Origin: Stigmatella erecta
GTDB lineage: Bacteria; Myxococcota; Myxococcia; Myxococcales; Myxococcaceae
DNA length: 64,000 nucleotides
Reading direction: 5' to 3'
Assembly (NCBI RefSeq): GCF_900111745.1
Contig: NZ_FOIJ01000014.1
Location: 1 to 64,000 of the forward strand
Positions 26,501-37,877 of this stretch are shown here, piece by piece; position 1 is the stretch's first letter, and each line of letters starts with the position of its first letter. The translations under genes and the position numbers were made by a program. Below the pieces are notes generated by a model. It made no database searches. It had not been told where the DNA came from and saw only the letters and a program-made list of their open reading frames with translations.

Positions 26501-27093
26501 AGCGCCACCTGCGCGCGGTAGAGCCCCGAGGCGTCCACCTGGGCCGGGCGGCCGGAGACTCGCACCTCATCGCCCGGGGCGGCCTGGCCGGCGACGGTGA
26601 AGGAGACGCCCCCCTCGCGCACCTCGGCCTGGGGCGGCGCCTGGGGGTGCGAGAGCGCCAGCGCGCCCAGCGACTCCTGGCTCTGGCGGACCGTGAAGTC
26701 CTGAAGCACGGCCGCGCCCCAGGGCACCTCCACGGTGACGGCCTCGGGGCTCACGCGGCCCCCCGCGGGAACCGTCCGCAGATCCACCTTGAGGCGGTGC
26801 CGGCCCGGGCGCAGGTGAATGCCGCCCGTGACTTCCGGGCTCCGGGCCTCCACCCCCGTGACGTGGTAGCGCCCCTGGGCATCCGTGCGCACCTCGCGCC
26901 CCGTGGCGAGCACCAGCCGGACGCCTGCAACCCCGGGCTCCCCGTCGCCACAGCGCCCATCCCCGTCCCGGTCCTCGCACACCCGGCCCGCCAGGGAGGA
27001 CGCGAGCGTCACCGGGTCCGCCACGGACACCTGGCCCCAGCCCACGCCGGGCACCAGCGCCAGGCCCAGCACCCAGGCCTTCCAGGCCCTCAC
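23503..27093 (-). CDS. Large outer-membrane protein with SdrD_B-like head and beta-barrel
   Basis: A 1196-residue protein from a GTG at 27093 that overlaps the preceding stop (GTGA). After a signal peptide (WVLGLALVPGVGWG) comes an SdrD_B/carboxypeptidase-regulatory-like module (GRVCEDRDGDGRCGDGEPGV) and Ig-like domains to ~330. The rest (~340-1196) is a long series of alternating strands with Gly, Tyr and Arg, including LVRGRDYELDAFSGRILLAR, and it ends in a terminal tyrosine (RFYVRAEVAY), as expected for a Bam-assembled barrel. The combination suggests an outer-membrane platform or pore with an extended domain. Translation is coupled to both neighbours. A porin, usher or adhesin exporter are all possible. 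Confidence 0.7.
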   Translation of the reverse strand: MRAWKAWVLGLALVPGVGWGQVSVADPVTLASSLAGRVCEDRDGDGRCGDGEPGVAGVRLVLATGREVRTDAQGRYHVTGVEARSPEVTGGIHLRPGRHRLKVDLRTVPAGGRVSPEAVTVEVPWGAAVLQDFTVRQSQESLGALALSHPQAPPQAEVREGGVSFTVAGQAAPGDEVRVSGRPAQVDASGLYRAQVALRPGANVLDIAAVSPGGSVRLSRQRADVVKQGEGRWLIAPRALEPLGQVRLPAGRGEPVPSGTVSLHVEAVEGTRIRLRGGEWRVGAPGSVEVPITLVPGPNTVDVELERPGAAPAKYTVELVATARPFIVGLLDVEGSYSPGDGRFQLLGRGAAHAEARLGAFQLLGEVDLRDTDFRTLHHGDTASGWLRPRLPERLERSPDPEFSLEEWGDDSVSLTPNAPEGRLRLEVQHDTHGRAGFGTYRALRAEGEIGRYHHPLFGPFAELKAGTGALRVGVDAFAGGMSDPVRGVATRPAHEELRATGGSLYFLGASAIVEGSELLRVEYRDGLTGLPLAEQHLVRGRDYELDAFSGRILLARPLSFMAGASGFGTDALTAAPEPVLVADYAAIEFAGARDAVGGEAWAEWLGARLTLGGVRERRVGAPYQLLSGRAQGTLGAYALQAEVASSSGWAVGSNVFGVSDDGGLSYLRPSLNGGEEGEALGLRVHGPGPLGGGSVDAAFRWRSQGFSDGAHLETALFRQLSLRASQPVGAWRFTLLGDERRSADPREPFEAGSIAALTLGAGVGYERGAWGVRVEVRDSWLRAPELAGDGPVLEGGRTSVGLQGRLRVHERVVLSAGHRQALVQRGDGPGKLDDTFASAGVDVTLDADTTVGLRGGWGPELGPQVWANAAMHRGPDVYYGGYSVDVDGPDFGVGRAVTGARTELQDGTSVFVEDISAHDANTVRLARAVGFQQVVFGGFQVGGRYERGIRHPFELPSSFTRDTASLFGQWVHERFRLEGRTELRHERGVPIRGAQVEVDRVQTLVALAAETLLREDLTLSGRVNFARTGGAGGLQGRLLEGSSGVAWRPGPWLLVARYSITREQVPGVRSAFGERVLQVLSVLPAVRVGDRFAVAAGFHLGRSRLGSEAAWVGTGTLRPSVRVVGGLEVGAEVARRTSAREGESLSSVRGELGYQVDAGLRFAAGYTVLGFKGLGLSGEAQDEADRFYVRAEVAY

Positions 27094-28994
27094 GGCTTCA
27101 CCTCGGCCAGGGCCGTCACGCCCGTCGCCACGTCCGCCACCGAGACGCTCACCGGCGTGCCCTGGGCGCCCGCCAGGGTGAACCGCGTGCGCCCCTCCCG
27201 CTCCTCCGGGGCCGACGCCTGTCCCGAGGACAGCGCCACGTGCACCGCCCGGCCCGGAAGCACCTGGCCCTTCAGGTCCTCGACCCAGTACGTCACCCGG
27301 GCCCCTTCCACCTGGATCTGCACGAGCACGGGAATGGCGGGCTGGATGAGCACCTGCCGCACCACCGGCACGGGAACGAGCGGCGGATCCTCCGGGTACA
27401 CGGGCCCGCCCTGCGCGAGCACGTGGAGCGTCTTGTGGAGGCCCGGCCAGACCCCATGCCCCACCTCGAGCGTCCCGGGGCTCACGGCCCCCACGCTCAC
27501 CGTCCCGTCCTCGCCCGTTTGCCAGGGCTGGCCGCCGACGCTCAGCGGCTGCTGGGGAATGGGCAGCCCGGCCAGATCCGAGACGCCAAGATGGAGCGCC
27601 CCGCCCGACATCCAGGCGGAGAGGCGCGCCGGCTCGGACCCGGCCGGCCCCCACGCGCGCACCGTCACGGGCACCTCGCCCAGGGGCCCCTCCGGGGGCA
27701 GCGTCCAGGTGGCCTGGAACGTCCCCGGCGTCTCCTCGCGCGGCGGGGACAGCGTGCCCAGGGGCGCGCCGAGCAGCACCTGCGCCCCGGGCCGCGGCTG
27801 GCCGGAGCCGTCCGCCACCGCCAGCGCGACCGGCACCTCGGCGCCCAGGTAGACCTGCGGAGCGCCCAGCGACAGGGTGAGCCGCTCGGCGGGGCCCTGC
27901 ACGAGCTGGAGCGTCATCTCCTCCTGGGAGTTCAAGCCCCCGCGCAACCAGGAGGCCTGGATGCGCTCGGGCTCGGAGGGCCTGTGCCGGGGGGCGGTGT
28001 ACAGCCACTCGAGCAGCCCGCCCTCGGCCCGCCGGGGGCCGTCGAGCGTTCCATAGCGCGCCTTCGCGGTGGCGCGCGCGTCCGGGGCGGGCTTGCCCAT
28101 GGGATCGCTCGCTGCGCACAGGATGCGCGCCCGCGCGCTGCCATCCGCGGGCAACCGCTGCGGGTTGAGCACGCAGGCCAGTCCGTCCGTCTGCGGCAGC
28201 CCGAGATCAATCGCCCGGCGCTGGACGTTGCCCGCCGGGTCCACGATCAGCCCCTGGCCCAGGCGGTGCCCCGGCGGCACCACCACGGGCACCCGGAAGC
28301 TCCCGTCGCGGGCGGCCTGCACCGGGCCGTACTTCACCCCGGCGATGACGATGGAGATGCTCGCCTCGGGCTCCGTCTCCCCGGGCAGGTTCACCGAGGC
28401 GGCCAGGGGCACCACCACCCGGCCGAAGGCGCCGTGAATGGACTGCGGGTGCGGCCACGAGGAGAGCGCCACCAGGATGGCCACCTCCGGGTAGTTCGTC
28501 TTCGGCAACAGGTAGCGGGCCCGGTAGGTGCCGGGGCCGCTCCGGGACAGCTCCTCCACCCGGCCGACGCTGGCCCGTACCACCGGCGGGGCCCCCGAAT
28601 CCTCGGGGGAGCCGTCCGGCCGGAGCATCCGCACCGTGAGGGTCGCCTCGGTGTCCCGCCCCTTCACGGGCGCGGCCGGCTCCAGGGCCAGCTCCACCCG
28701 GGAGGCCGGCGGGCCGATGACGTACTGGGCCTGGGCGTGCAGCGGCCCGGCGCGGGCCCGCAGCGCCACGCTCCGGGCACCGGGCTTGGGGAGGATGCGG
28801 TAGGAGCGCAAGGGCGGCGGCGCCGGCTCCGGACGCACCTCGGCCTCCTCGGCCACCAGCGTGGGCGAAGAGAGGGCGCCAGGGATCCCCGCGGCATCAC
28901 GGAGCACGAGTGCCACGGAGAAACCCTCCGGGGGCACGGCCTCGGAGGGCCCGAGAATGTCGAGCGTCTCCGCCAGCGCTGCGGGACCAAGCAA
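27090..28994 (-). CDS. Secreted Ig-like multidomain protein coupled to the barrel gene
   Basis: About 634 residues if the TTG at 28994 is used. The frame extends further up to a CTG at 29024, and including it would give a complete signal peptide (NRLVPVLLLLLLGPAALA). No ATG or GTG is available there, so the true start may be non-canonical. The body is a chain of beta-sandwich-like segments (for example EATLTVRMLRPDGSPEDSG, SISIVIAGVKYGPVQAARDG), with only scattered cysteines. The stop overlaps the next gene's GTG. It probably works with the barrel protein, perhaps as a periplasmic or surface scaffold. No known family was recognised beyond the general Ig/invasin-like look. Confidence 0.65.
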   Translation of the reverse strand: MLGPAALAETLDILGPSEAVPPEGFSVALVLRDAAGIPGALSSPTLVAEEAEVRPEPAPPPLRSYRILPKPGARSVALRARAGPLHAQAQYVIGPPASRVELALEPAAPVKGRDTEATLTVRMLRPDGSPEDSGAPPVVRASVGRVEELSRSGPGTYRARYLLPKTNYPEVAILVALSSWPHPQSIHGAFGRVVVPLAASVNLPGETEPEASISIVIAGVKYGPVQAARDGSFRVPVVVPPGHRLGQGLIVDPAGNVQRRAIDLGLPQTDGLACVLNPQRLPADGSARARILCAASDPMGKPAPDARATAKARYGTLDGPRRAEGGLLEWLYTAPRHRPSEPERIQASWLRGGLNSQEEMTLQLVQGPAERLTLSLGAPQVYLGAEVPVALAVADGSGQPRPGAQVLLGAPLGTLSPPREETPGTFQATWTLPPEGPLGEVPVTVRAWGPAGSEPARLSAWMSGGALHLGVSDLAGLPIPQQPLSVGGQPWQTGEDGTVSVGAVSPGTLEVGHGVWPGLHKTLHVLAQGGPVYPEDPPLVPVPVVRQVLIQPAIPVLVQIQVEGARVTYWVEDLKGQVLPGRAVHVALSSGQASAPEEREGRTRFTLAGAQGTPVSVSVADVATGVTALAEVKP

Positions 28995-29064
28995 CAGGAG
29001 CAGGACAGGAACGAGCCGGTTCAGAGCCCTGGACTCTACAAGCTCTCAACGGCTCCCCGAAATC

Positions 29065-30720
29065 CTATCGTGCACGGGGCGCGGATCTCCCCCGACGCGC
29101 GCGCACCGGCATGCACCGGGGCCCCGCGAGCCCCACCAGCACCAGCCACACGGCCAGTGCCAGGGGCCCGCTCCCGCCCTGACTGCAGCCGCCGTGGGCA
29201 ACCTGGGGCGTCTCGTCCAGGACGTCCCTCCCCACGGGTTCGGCAATTCCCCACACCTGAGGCGCGACCGCCCGGCCCGTCAGGACTTCCTCGCCCGGGA
29301 AGGGCTGCTGACAGAGCGCGCTCCCCTCCGAATCGTCATAGAGGCGCATGCGGAAGGCGCTCCCCGAGGGCCCATCGATGAGGGCCTCCAGCTGCACGAG
29401 CCCCTCGAAGGCCACCGGCCGGGCCAGGAGCCGGGACTCCTTCTGGAACGCGGAGGGCTCCAGCACGGCGGTGCCGTTGATCGTCACCCAGCCCAGGGAG
29501 GTGGCCGTCCCGGCATAGCCATTGTCCACGCACAGCAGGCCCTGGCCGGAGGCGGGAAACCGCGCCTGGAACCGCTGGGGGGCGCCGCTGAAGCGCCGCA
29601 GCGTCACGGAGGACAGCAACGGCCGCCTGCCCGGATCCGCGCACGCCGCCTCGGGGGCTGGACAGCCCGGAGGAACATCCCGCCCCTCGCCCCCGGGCAA
29701 CTGGAAGGTCAGCGCCCGCACGTCGAACCCGTTCTCCTGCGTGGTCCACAGCACGTGCACCCGGCCGGTCTCGTCCATGCCGATGTCGTTGAGGTACTCG
29801 CCGCGGAAGGTGCTCGTGAGGGCGTAGAGCGTGTGCGTCCTCAGGTCGAAGAGCATGATCTCCGGGTTGGGGAACGGCGCCGCCGGATCCCTCCACTCGA
29901 AGGCCAGCAGCGAGCCGCTCAGAATGGGGCGGGAGTCCAGGCCGGGCAGCGCCAGGCGGTACTCCAGCCCCCCCCCGACGGCCTGCCAGTAGATGTCCTG
30001 GGTGGGCATCCCCTGCTCGATGCGCCGACTCGTGTAGACCACCACCTCGCCGTTGGTCTGCGGCTGGGACTCGTCTCCCTGTGGGCCCGTCAGCGCCCGC
30101 GTCTGGAACCCGCCCTCCCCCGCCACCGCCTCCCAGATGTCGCAGTCGAGCGGCTGGGCACACTTCGTCCAGACGATGACGCGCCCATCGGCGCTCACCG
30201 CGGGGGTGCGGTCCGGCGAGTCATCGTCCGTCAGGCGCGTGAGGAGCCCGCTCTCCAGATCCACGGTGGCGATCTCCGGCTGCGAAGTCTCTGGCGCGTA
30301 GGAGTAGTCCTGCCACGCCACGGTGCGATGGCCGATCACCGCCCCGCGCCGGTGGGCGGAGGGCCGCGGGGCGAGCTCCACCGGAGGCCCCCGCTGCTTC
30401 AAGTCGTAGAAGAAGACGGCGCTCGCCGACGTCACCCGCGTGAAGACCATCCCGTCGCCGCTCACGTCGGCGACCACGTCGAAGCCGCCGCTGCCCGGGA
30501 TGACCCCTTCCTCGCCCGTGGTCAGCTCGTGCCAGCGCACCTCGCTGAAGCCCTGCTTCCAGTGGGTGTACACGGCCCGGGAGCCACTCACGTGCGCCTC
30601 GAACTGGTGGCCCGGCCCGGCATTCACCACCCGGCGGGTGCCCACCAAGGGCGCCCCCACGCCTTCGGCCTGGGCGCCCCCGGCCAGAATGCCCAGCAAA
30701 ACGAGAAAGAATCGAAACAT
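29065..30720 (-). CDS. TolB-like beta-propeller protein with MYXO-CTERM tail
   Basis: A 551-residue protein from ATG 30720 with a signal peptide (FRFFLVLLGILAGGAQA). Residues ~25-340 contain repeated TolB/WD40-like blades (ARPSAHRR..., DLESGLLTRLTDDDSPDRTP, VSADGRVIVWTKCAQ, PNPEIMLFDLRTHTLYALTS). Residues ~350-490 form a Cys-containing beta domain. The C-terminus is a MYXO-CTERM signal (GGCSQGGSGPLALAVWLVLV and a basic tail). It is third of the five surface genes if counted from the 3' end and is separated from the FecR gene by 63 bp. A surface-exposed protein-binding propeller is likely; there is no enzyme motif. Confidence 0.75.
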   Translation of the reverse strand: MFRFFLVLLGILAGGAQAEGVGAPLVGTRRVVNAGPGHQFEAHVSGSRAVYTHWKQGFSEVRWHELTTGEEGVIPGSGGFDVVADVSGDGMVFTRVTSASAVFFYDLKQRGPPVELAPRPSAHRRGAVIGHRTVAWQDYSYAPETSQPEIATVDLESGLLTRLTDDDSPDRTPAVSADGRVIVWTKCAQPLDCDIWEAVAGEGGFQTRALTGPQGDESQPQTNGEVVVYTSRRIEQGMPTQDIYWQAVGGGLEYRLALPGLDSRPILSGSLLAFEWRDPAAPFPNPEIMLFDLRTHTLYALTSTFRGEYLNDIGMDETGRVHVLWTTQENGFDVRALTFQLPGGEGRDVPPGCPAPEAACADPGRRPLLSSVTLRRFSGAPQRFQARFPASGQGLLCVDNGYAGTATSLGWVTINGTAVLEPSAFQKESRLLARPVAFEGLVQLEALIDGPSGSAFRMRLYDDSEGSALCQQPFPGEEVLTGRAVAPQVWGIAEPVGRDVLDETPQVAHGGCSQGGSGPLALAVWLVLVGLAGPRCMPVRARRGRSAPRAR

Positions 30721-30783
30721 GGAAAACCTCTACAACGAGGTATCCATTACAACCTAGGCGTTTCTTTCTCTTGGAGCAACACT

Positions 30784-31782
30784 TTATGGACTCTGCGTCT
30801 GAGTAGGCGCCTCCGAGGGTGAGGGATTGCCCCAGGGGAGATCCACCTTGAGCTTTTTGGGAGGCCGGGTGTCCACCTTGAACGTCTCCTGCGCCTCCTG
30901 GTCGGTGCCGCCCACGGAGTAGGCGCGGAGCCGCACGAGGTTCTCGCCCTCCTGGAGGTCCACGGTGCGCTCGAACTTCCCATCCGCGCCGGGAGAGAAG
31001 TGCTGGCCCGCCAGCTCCAACCGGCTGCCCGGCTCGGCCTCGCCGGTGACCTTGATGCGGCGCTGGTTGCGGCGGTTGTCGGGCCAGGAAATCTTGCGCA
31101 GCAGGCTGGTGGGCACCGGCGCCGGCTCCGAGGGCCCCCCGCTGGTGGGCGTCACGATGGACTGCTGGCCCGCCCGGACGATGACCACCTTGCCGTTGCC
31201 CGTGAACTGCACGGTGCCCTCGCGGGCCCCGACCGCCACGGTGCCCGCCCCGTCATTGCTCATGGTGAAGGTGCTGGCCTCCTCCGCGCGCGCCAGCGCG
31301 TCGCTGTGGGCCGCCTTCACCTCGAAGGTGTGGCGCTTGCCCGGGCGGACGATGGTCGTCGCCATACCGGTCTCGAGCAGGATGCGCGACAGCTCGTCCG
31401 TCAGCGACTCCACGGACACCTCGGTGCTGGCGCCCATGAGCACCTCCACCGCCTCGTCGCCGATGATGACCGCCGAGGACGCATCCTTGGTGCGCACCGC
31501 GTCCGTGGGATTGAGGGGCGCCCCGCGCTGGGCCGCTTCCCAGGGGCCTCCGCCCCGGCGGACCTCCACCGTGCCCTCCAGCGTCTTGAGCGACAGCTGC
31601 ACGGCCTTGCGCGGCGCGGGCGCCTCCACGGGGGGCGTGGGGGGCGGGGGCTGCACCACCACCGGGGGCGGCGGCGGGGGCTCCCGCAGGAAAACGAAGT
31701 ACCCGAGCGGCAGGGCCGCCAGGATCAGCGCGAGCCCGATGAGGAAGGGCGCCTGGCGCCTGGGTGTCTGGGATCCAGCCAT
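30784..31782 (-). CDS. FecR-domain membrane protein
   Basis: A 332-residue protein from ATG 31782: a short basic cytoplasmic start, one membrane helix (FLIGLALILAALPLGYFVF), a Pro-rich spacer, then a periplasmic FecR domain (~60-210; LEGTVEVRRGGGPWEAAQRG, AVEVLMGASTEVSVESL). The last ~110 residues look like an Ig/glucodextranase-B fold (GSRLELAGQHFSPGADGKFE). FecR domains in such proteins usually bind or sense envelope components; there is no neighbouring ECF sigma factor. It lies 35 bp downstream of the sensor kinase gene, joining the signalling pair to the surface genes. Confidence 0.78.
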   Translation of the reverse strand: MAGSQTPRRQAPFLIGLALILAALPLGYFVFLREPPPPPPVVVQPPPPTPPVEAPAPRKAVQLSLKTLEGTVEVRRGGGPWEAAQRGAPLNPTDAVRTKDASSAVIIGDEAVEVLMGASTEVSVESLTDELSRILLETGMATTIVRPGKRHTFEVKAAHSDALARAEEASTFTMSNDGAGTVAVGAREGTVQFTGNGKVVIVRAGQQSIVTPTSGGPSEPAPVPTSLLRKISWPDNRRNQRRIKVTGEAEPGSRLELAGQHFSPGADGKFERTVDLQEGENLVRLRAYSVGGTDQEAQETFKVDTRPPKKLKVDLPWGNPSPSEAPTQTQSP

Positions 31783-31817
31783 TGCGTGCCGCAGGGTAAC
31801 TCACGCGGCCGTGCGGC

Positions 31818-33652
<1,835 letters not shown>

Positions 33653-33656
<4 letters not shown>

Positions 33657-36600
33657 CCGGTGATGATCCGGCTCTCCTGCTCGCGGTCGCTGCGCAGGTA
33701 GATGGACCCCTGAATGGCCTTGGCCCGCTTCTTCATGTCCGCGGCGCGGCGCGCCAGCTCCGCGTGGTCATGCGTCACCCCGTCGCTCATCACCGCGACG
33801 ATGGAGACGCTCATGATGGGGAACTTGCGCTTCTCGCCGAAGCGGTCCTCCGCCTCGATGTGGCCCCGCTCGCGGTCCTGCCGGTCGTAGTAGAGCGGGA
33901 TGATGCGGTCGAACGCCTCGATGGCCCGCTGGCAGATGCTGTCCACGGACTCCGGCGACGAGATGAAGACGAAGTCGTCGCCCGCCACGTGGCCGAGGAA
34001 GTCTCCCTGGACGCCCTCCTGGGCGAAGATCTCCCGGAGCAAATCTCCCGTCTGGCGCACCACGCCGTCGGCCTTCGCGAAGCCGTAGTAGTCGTTGTAG
34101 GCCTTGAGGTTGTCCAGGTCGAGGTAGCAGAAGGCGAACGGACGGCGGGCCATCAACCGGCGCTGCACCTCGCGCTCGATGGCGTTGGAGCCCGGCAGCT
34201 GCGTGGTGGGCGAGGCGCTCAGCTCCTGCTCCTTGCGCCGCAGCACGCTCTCCACGCGCGCGCCCAGCTCAAGCGCGTCGAAGGGCTTGGTGATGTAGTC
34301 GTCCCCGCCCAGCTTCAGGGCGCGGATCTTCAGGGCCGTCTCCGCGCGGGCGGAGATGAAGATGACGGAGATGTGGCCGCTGGCACGCTCGGCCTTGATC
34401 TCCTCGATGAAGACGAACCCGTCCCCATCCGGCAGGCTCACGTCCAGGAGGATGACGTCGGGGCGGCGCTCGCGCAGGGAGCGCCGGGCCTCCTCCAGCG
34501 AGCCGGCCACCGCCACCTCGAAGCCCAGGCTGGCGAGCACCTCGGAGCAGATGCTGCCAATCTTCGGATCGTCGTCCACCACCAGCACGCGCCCGTGTTG
34601 CTGGCCGGTGCGGCCGCGCACCAGCGAGTCCACCGTGGCCAGCAGCTTGTCGGCCATCAGCGGGCGCAGCAGGAAGGCATCCGCGCCGGAGCGGAACGCC
34701 CGCTGCCGCTCGTCGAACGAGCTCGTCACGAGCAGCGGCGTGCGCCGCGTCTCGGGGTCATGCCGGAGAATCTCCGCCAGCCGCAGCCCATCCACGTCCG
34801 GCAGCCGCACCGCCACCAGGATGGCGTCCGGGTGCGAGACCCGGGCCGCGCTGATGCCCTCCTCCGCGGAGCCCGCCAGGCGCACGGCATAGCCGCGGCT
34901 CAGCAGCAACCCCTTGATGATGTAGCCCAGCTCCCCCTCGCCCTCGATGACGAGCACCCGGCCGCGCGGCTCGGGACGCTTGGGGGCGGGCTGGGCGGCG
35001 GTGGTGCTCTCGCCCCCCTCGGGCTTGAGCAGCTCGGCCGGCGGCTCCACGGGCACCACGGTGACGAAGCGCACCCCCTCGGTGCTGGGCTCGCACCAGA
35101 TGTGCCCGCCGTGGGCCTCGACGATGTGGCGGCAGATGGCCAGCCCCAGCCCCGTGCCGCGCACGGTGCGGTTGGACGGGGTGCGGGCCTGCTCGAAGCG
35201 GTCGAAGATGCGCTCCAGGGCCTCCTCCGCGATGGGCTCGCCGCTGTTCCAGCACGAGAGCGCCACGTAGCCGGGCAGCGCGGAGGTCGCCCGCAGCTCC
35301 AGCCGGACCTCGCCGCCCTCCGGGGTGAACTTCACCGCGTTGGTGAGCAGGTTGTTGAGCACCTGGTTGAAGCGCGAGGGGTCCGCCAGCACGCGCAGCC
35401 CGTGCTGGGGCAGCGTCATCAGCACCTTGACCCGGCGCTCCTGGAACGAGGGGCCGTACTTCTCGGCCGCGCGGCGCACCAGCTCGTCCAGGTACGTCAG
35501 CTCGAAGTTCATCCGCAGCCGGCCCTTGGCGAACTTCGCCAGGTCCAGCAGGTCATCCACGAGCGAGTTGAGCTTCTCCGTGGATTCGCGCGCCATGAAC
35601 AGGTAGCGCTGCTGCTTCTCGTTGATGTCCCCGGCGAGGAAGTTGAGCACCAGATCCAGCGCGCCGGAGATGGAGGTGAGCGGGGTGCGCAGCTCGTGGC
35701 TCACCATGGAGACGAACTCGTCCTTGCGCTCCTCCAGCATCTTCTGCTCGGTGACGTCCCTCAGCACCACGCACACGCCCTTGTGCGTGCCGCGCGCGTC
35801 GTTCACCGGCGTCACCGTGCACTGGATGTGCCGGTCGAACAGCTCCACCTCCTCCTGGAGCATCTGCGAGCCGCTGTACTCCCAGCCGCGGATGAGCTCC
35901 GAGGGCTGGAAGCCCAGGCGCTCCTCCAGCATCTGCCCGGTGAGCGCCGACACCTCTTCGGTCACCCGCAGGAGCCGGCGCGCCGCGGGGTTGATGACGA
36001 CGATGGCGTTCTGCTCGTCGGTGAGCAGCACGCCGTCGGCCATGGCCTCCACCATGCGCTCGATGCGCCGGCGGGCCTCGTCCTCCACCGCGCGCAGGGA
36101 CTGGATGGCGTCCGCGGTCTGGTTGGCCAGCGTGTCCAGCAGCACCCCGTCGTCCTCGGTGAACGCCTGGAGGCGCTGGGAGAACAGGGACAGCATGCCC
36201 ACGGGCCGCCCGCCGGCCACCAGGGACACGGTGAGCTGGCTGGGGTACACGGACGGCGCGCTCGCATCCTGCGAGATGGTGCCCGTCACGCGCGTGGTGA
36301 GCCGGTCCTCGGGCAGCAGCTGGCCCGAGCTGCGCCGGTAGGCGCCCAGCATGGACTCCTTGACGCCCAGGAGGGCCTTCTCGCCCACGGTGCCCAGGCA
36401 GCGCAGGCGCAGGATGGCGCTGCGCGAGTCGTCCGGGGCAATCAGCGCCGCGCCGCAGTCGTACGGCAGCACGCGCGCCACGGCGCTCAGCACGCGGTCG
36501 ATGATGGCCTCGTAGCTCGGCGGGTCCGAGGCGCTCGCCCGGCTGACCTCGTAGAGGACGAAGAGGGCCTCCACGCGCTGGTGGAGCTGGCGCAGCAGCC

Positions 36601-36994
36601 GCTCCTTGTCCCTTCGCAGCTGGGTGTACTCCACCGCGTTCTTCACGGTGATGAGGAGATCGTTCACCTCCCAGGGCTTGGTGATGTAGCGGTACACCTG
36701 CCCCTGGTTGATGGCGGCGATGATGTCCTCCGGGTCCGTGTACCCGGTGAGCAGCAGCGCGGTGACGTCGATTCCCTCCGCCCGGGCGGCGGCCACCAGC
36801 TCGATGCCCGTCATCTCGGGCATGCGCTGGTCGGTGACGAGGACGTCGACCGACTGCGTCCTCAGAATGGACAGCGCTTCCTGGCCGGAAGTGGCTGTGA
36901 GGACGCGGTACTGGCGCTGGAACATCCGCACGAGGATGTCCAGCACGTCCGCCTCGTCATCGACGAGAAGCAGGGTGTGTCGGAGTTCGGACAA
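33653..36994 (-). CDS. Hybrid receiver-GAF-PAS-kinase-receiver-receiver-GGDEF-like protein
   Basis: A 1113-residue protein. Order: receiver 1 (VLVTDQRMPEMTG, Lys in YITKPWE); GAF (~160-300); PAS (~305-420); HisKA with MVSHELRTPLTSISG; HATPase with NNLLTNAVKF and VRGTGLGLAICRHI; receiver 2 (~680-800, whose acceptor region reads ILVAVRLPDVDG and so lacks the usual Asp); receiver 3 (~805-925, VILLDVSLPDGDG); and a GGDEF-like end (~940-1090) whose signature reads AGDDF. The last change and an unclear metal site make cyclase activity doubtful. It is divergent from lexA across 206 bp that contain a LexA box, and its stop overlaps the sensor kinase start. Confidence 0.85.
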
Positions 36995-37102
36995 GGGCCT
37001 GTAATTCTACGCTGAGATCAGCAACCCGGCTCAAGAGATCTCGTCGCCCCCGGAAGAAGGGGGGAGACGCGGAGGGGGGGCTTGCCTACCCGCCAGAGGG
37101 GG

Positions 37103-37131
37103 TTGACTCTACACGTCTGTTCAGGAAGCAT
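37103..37131 (+). promoter_or_regulatory. lexA promoter with LexA (SOS) box
   Basis: CTACACGTCTGTTCAGG at 37109-37125 fits, at every position, the M. xanthus LexA box consensus as I remember it (CTRHAMRYBYGTTCAGS). A TTGACT at 37103-37108 directly abuts it as a -35 element; 17 bp later AAGCAT (37126-37131) would be a weak -10, so the box fills the promoter spacer. Bound LexA would block polymerase, giving autoregulation. The divergent hybrid-kinase gene starts 115 bp away and could share this control. Confidence 0.85.
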
Positions 37132-37200
37132 GGATACTGAAAGCCTGTTGCCCTCTACAGAGGCAACGAGCCGGGGACCGGCCGAGGAAGGGAGCGGGGC

Positions 37201-37866
37201 ATGGAAGAGCTGACCGACCGCCAGCGCGAGATACTGTCCTTCATCGTCAAGGAGACGGAGGCGCGGGGGTTTCCGCCCACCATCCGTGAAATTGGCGAGC
37301 AGATGGACATCCGCTCGACCAACGGTGTGAACGACCACCTCAAGGCGCTGGAGCGCAAGGGCTACCTGAACCGGGGCGAGCAGCAGAGCCGCTCCCTGGT
37401 GCCCACCAAGCGGGCCCGGATGCTGCTGGGGCTGGGGGCCAAGAAGGACTCCGGCATGGTGGAGGTGCCCCTGCTGGGCAAGGTGGCCGCGGGCGCGCCG
37501 CTGCTGGCCCAGGAGCACATGGAGGACTCGGTCAAGATCGACAGCTTCCTGCTCGGGGGCGCCGGGGGCCGCGAGGTCTTCGCGCTGCGCGTCAAGGGCC
37601 AATCGATGATCGACGATGGCATCTATGACGGGGACTACCTCTTCGTGCGCAAGACGCCCGCGGCGCAGCCCGGGGACATCGTCGTGGCGCTCATCGAGGA
37701 CGAGGCCACGGTGAAGCGCTACTACCCGGAGGGCGACCGCATCCGGTTCCAGCCGGCCAACGCCACCATGTCGCCCATCTACGTGAACAAGACGGACTTC
37801 CGCTCGACGATGCTGCTGGGGCTCGTCGTCGGGGTGTACCGGAAGCTGCCAGGCGGCCGAGGCTAG
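37201..37866 (+). CDS. lexA: LexA repressor, SOS response regulator
   Basis: A 221-residue protein from ATG 37201. Residues 1-70 are the winged helix ([20 protein letters not shown], helix 3 around [14 protein letters not shown]). The self-cleavage bond is Ala97-Gly98 (KVAAGAP), the catalytic serine is Ser135 (GQSM) and the lysine is Lys172 (TVKRYY). All are in the canonical order, so it is cleavable on RecA activation. It has an insertion near residues 112-125 ([12 protein letters not shown]), making it slightly longer than E. coli LexA. A LexA box sits in its promoter. It converges with the TPR lipoprotein gene. Confidence 0.97.
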   Translation: MEELTDRQREILSFIVKETEARGFPPTIREIGEQMDIRSTNGVNDHLKALERKGYLNRGEQQSRSLVPTKRARMLLGLGAKKDSGMVEVPLLGKVAAGAPLLAQEHMEDSVKIDSFLLGGAGGREVFALRVKGQSMIDDGIYDGDYLFVRKTPAAQPGDIVVALIEDEATVKRYYPEGDRIRFQPANATMSPIYVNKTDFRSTMLLGLVVGVYRKLPGGRG

Positions 37867-37877
37867 GCCGCACCGCC

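Noticed and set aside
23794-27852. A plus-strand reading frame of over 1300 codons opposite the surface-protein genes
   Set aside because: It is antisense to genes with signal peptides, domains and coupled starts; its His/Arg/Pro-rich composition is what the GC-rich complementary strand gives.
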